64,000 nucleotides of DNA from positions 1 to 64,000 of the forward strand of contig CABZSS010000001.1 of the NCBI GenBank assembly GCA_902528375.1, read 5' to 3'. Positions 62,693 to 64,000 of this stretch are shown here, piece after piece. The DNA is from an uncultured Pelagibacteraceae bacterium (lineage in GTDB: Bacteria > Pseudomonadota > Alphaproteobacteria > Pelagibacterales > Pelagibacteraceae). The notes beneath the pieces were generated by a model. It was given only the letters and a program-made list of their open reading frames with translations. It searched no databases and was not told the DNA's origin. Within the stretch, counting starts at the first letter, position 1; every line of letters starts with the position of its first letter. A program made the position numbers and the translations under genes.

Positions 62693-64000
62693 CTAGTTCA
62701 ATTTGTTCTTTAAAATATCATTTACTAACTTAGGATTAGCTTTGCCATCTGTCTTTTTCATAACTTGACCAACAAAAAAACCAAACAATTTATCTTTACC
62801 GGATTTGAATAATTCAACATTTTTAGGGTTTTCTTTAATCACATCATCTACAATTTTTTCAATCTCTTTAGGATCGCTTTGTTGTTTCAAGCCTTTTTCA
62901 TCAATTATGCTTTTTGGATCTTTGCTTTCATTTGCCATTATTTCAAAAACTGTTTTTGCAATTTTGCCAGAGATAGTTCCATCTTTAATCAAGTTAATTA
63001 AAGATGATAAATTTTTAGATGAGATAGGACTTTGTGATATTTCTAAATTTCTATCATTAAGTAATGCAAATAATTCGCCTGTTATCCAGTTTGTTGCTAA
63101 CTTGATATCTGAATTTTTAATTACATCTTCAAAATATTTTGATGTTTCAATATCAGATACCAATATATTTGCCTCGTACGGAGTTAATTTAAACTTATCT
63201 ACAAATCTTTTTTTCTTTTCATCGGGAAGTTCAGGTATTTCCTTTTTTATTTTTGATATGAAATCGTCAGTTAATTCAAGTGGTAACAAGTCAGGATCAG
63301 GAAAGTATCTATAATCGTGAGCATCTTCTTTTGATCTCATCGATCTAGTCTCATTTTTTTTAGTATCAAAAAGACGAGTTTCTTGATCAATAGAGCCTCC
63401 CTCTTTTAATATATCAGCTTGACGATTTGCTTCATATTCAATTGCCATTTGCATAAATTTTATAGAATTGACGTTTTTAATTTCACATCTTGTGCCTAAC
63501 TTTTTATCCCCTGTCTTTCTGATTGAAACATTCACATCAGCTCTTAAAGATCCTTCTTGCATATTTCCATCACAAGTTCCAAGATATCTCATAATTGATC
63601 TAAGTTTTTTGATGTATAAATTTACTTCCTCTGGAGATCTTAAGTCTGGTTTGCTTACTATTTCCATAAGGGCAACTCCAGACCTATTTAAGTCTACGAG
63701 AGTGTTTTGGGGATCAATGTCATGAATGCTTTTTCCTGCATCTTGCTCTAAATGCAGCCTTTCAATACCAACTTTTTTTTCTCCATCTGGTAAATCTAAT
63801 AAAATTGAACCTTCACCAACTATTGGATCTTTGTATTGAGAAATTTGATATCCTTGTGGTAAATCAGCATAAAAATAGTTTTTCCTATCAAAAATTGATT
63901 TTTTATTTATCGCTGCATTAAGACCTATGCCCGTTTTTACTGCTTGCTTTATACAAAATTCATTTATTACTGGTAGCATTCCAGGAAATGCAGCATCTAC
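62693..64000 (-). CDS. gatB: Glutamyl/aspartyl-tRNA amidotransferase subunit B, 5' end missing
   Basis: GatB is the kinase-like subunit of the GatCAB amidotransferase that makes Gln-tRNA and Asn-tRNA. 435 residues are visible; the frame continues to the window edge ([11 protein letters not shown] is the expected internal segment), so the first about 50 residues lie outside. Motifs: [15 protein letters not shown] (in parts), [23 protein letters not shown] and RCEIKNVNS, plus a C-terminal YqeY-like domain. It starts one base after the methyltransferase gene. Confidence 0.96.
   Translation of the reverse strand, partial: VDAAFPGMLPVINEFCIKQAVKTGIGLNAAINKKSIFDRKNYFYADLPQGYQISQYKDPIVGEGSILLDLPDGEKKVGIERLHLEQDAGKSIHDIDPQNTLVDLNRSGVALMEIVSKPDLRSPEEVNLYIKKLRSIMRYLGTCDGNMQEGSLRADVNVSIRKTGDKKLGTRCEIKNVNSIKFMQMAIEYEANRQADILKEGGSIDQETRLFDTKKNETRSMRSKEDAHDYRYFPDPDLLPLELTDDFISKIKKEIPELPDEKKKRFVDKFKLTPYEANILVSDIETSKYFEDVIKNSDIKLATNWITGELFALLNDRNLEISQSPISSKNLSSLINLIKDGTISGKIAKTVFEIMANESKDPKSIIDEKGLKQQSDPKEIEKIVDDVIKENPKNVELFKSGKDKLFGFFVGQVMKKTDGKANPKLVNDILKNKLN

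Overview
The window looks like part of a streamlined SAR11-type alphaproteobacterium (Candidatus Pelagibacter or a close relative). The basis is very A+T-rich DNA, genes that overlap by 1-44 bases or sit within a few bases of each other, alphaproteobacterial gene order, and markers typical of marine oligotrophs: a proton-pumping pyrophosphatase, heterotetrameric sarcosine oxidase, a NDUFS4-like complex I subunit and a glycine/one-carbon focus. No search was run, so the taxonomic call is inference from gene content and order.

Layout. (1) 1-7187, plus strand: one tightly packed cell-wall/replication cluster (MltB-like transglycosylase, RlpA/SPOR lipoprotein, D,D-carboxypeptidase, tmk, holB, metG, tatD, MBL hydrolase). 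(2) 7182-9375, minus strand: glutathione peroxidase, NhaA, zinc-ribbon membrane protein. (3) 9471-18760, plus strand: tRNA-Pro, NDUFS4-like protein, SbmA-like transporter, glpX, recJ, tRNA-Glu, then an accessory surface-glycan block (GIY-YIG protein, fused glycosyltransferase, GT2, DUF4422, UDP-galactopyranose mutase), closed by a minus-strand GT2. (4) 18757-21786: the most unusual stretch, with a tyrosine recombinase preceded by a recombination-site-like dyad, a 54-residue membrane protein, a strongly G+C-rich structured RNA ending in an intrinsic-terminator-like hairpin right before a minimal Ogt gene, and a 410-base gap. (5) 21787-26926, minus: two transporters, hom, a tiny lipoprotein, argC, rpsI, rplM. 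(6) 27091-34859: metY, ctaA, chorismate mutase, rpmG, MerR, IHF alpha, plsX, rpmF, a bc1 chaperone divergent from bamE, and hppA. (7) 34940-42254, minus: thiL, nusB, riboflavin genes, nrdR, glyA, rpiB, a 2-oxoglutarate dioxygenase-like protein. (8) 42330-50629: hemB, then recO, rnc, lepB, acpS, pdxJ, pyrE, rel, folK, smpB, dapA on the minus strand. (9) 50670-64000: Slt-type transglycosylase, tRNA-Ser, soxBDAG with a solute-binding protein and permease, MATE exporter, TrhO, O-methyltransferase and the 3' part of gatB.

How it fits together: SoxBDAG would turn sarcosine into glycine and methylene-tetrahydrofolate, and GlyA interconverts glycine and serine. MetY, Hom and DapA serve the aspartate family. 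The rib genes form a nearly complete riboflavin set, with the GTP cyclohydrolase II half of RibBA apparently dead. The glycan block with Glf and a DUF4422 protein suggests a galactofuranose-containing surface polymer. Two genes normally found in conserved neighbourhoods here (era between rnc and recO; fabH after plsX) are absent from those places.

The strongest candidate for something undescribed is the structured RNA at 20896-21102. I could not match it from memory to tmRNA, RNase P, SRP or 6S RNA, and its terminator sits directly on the start of ogt.
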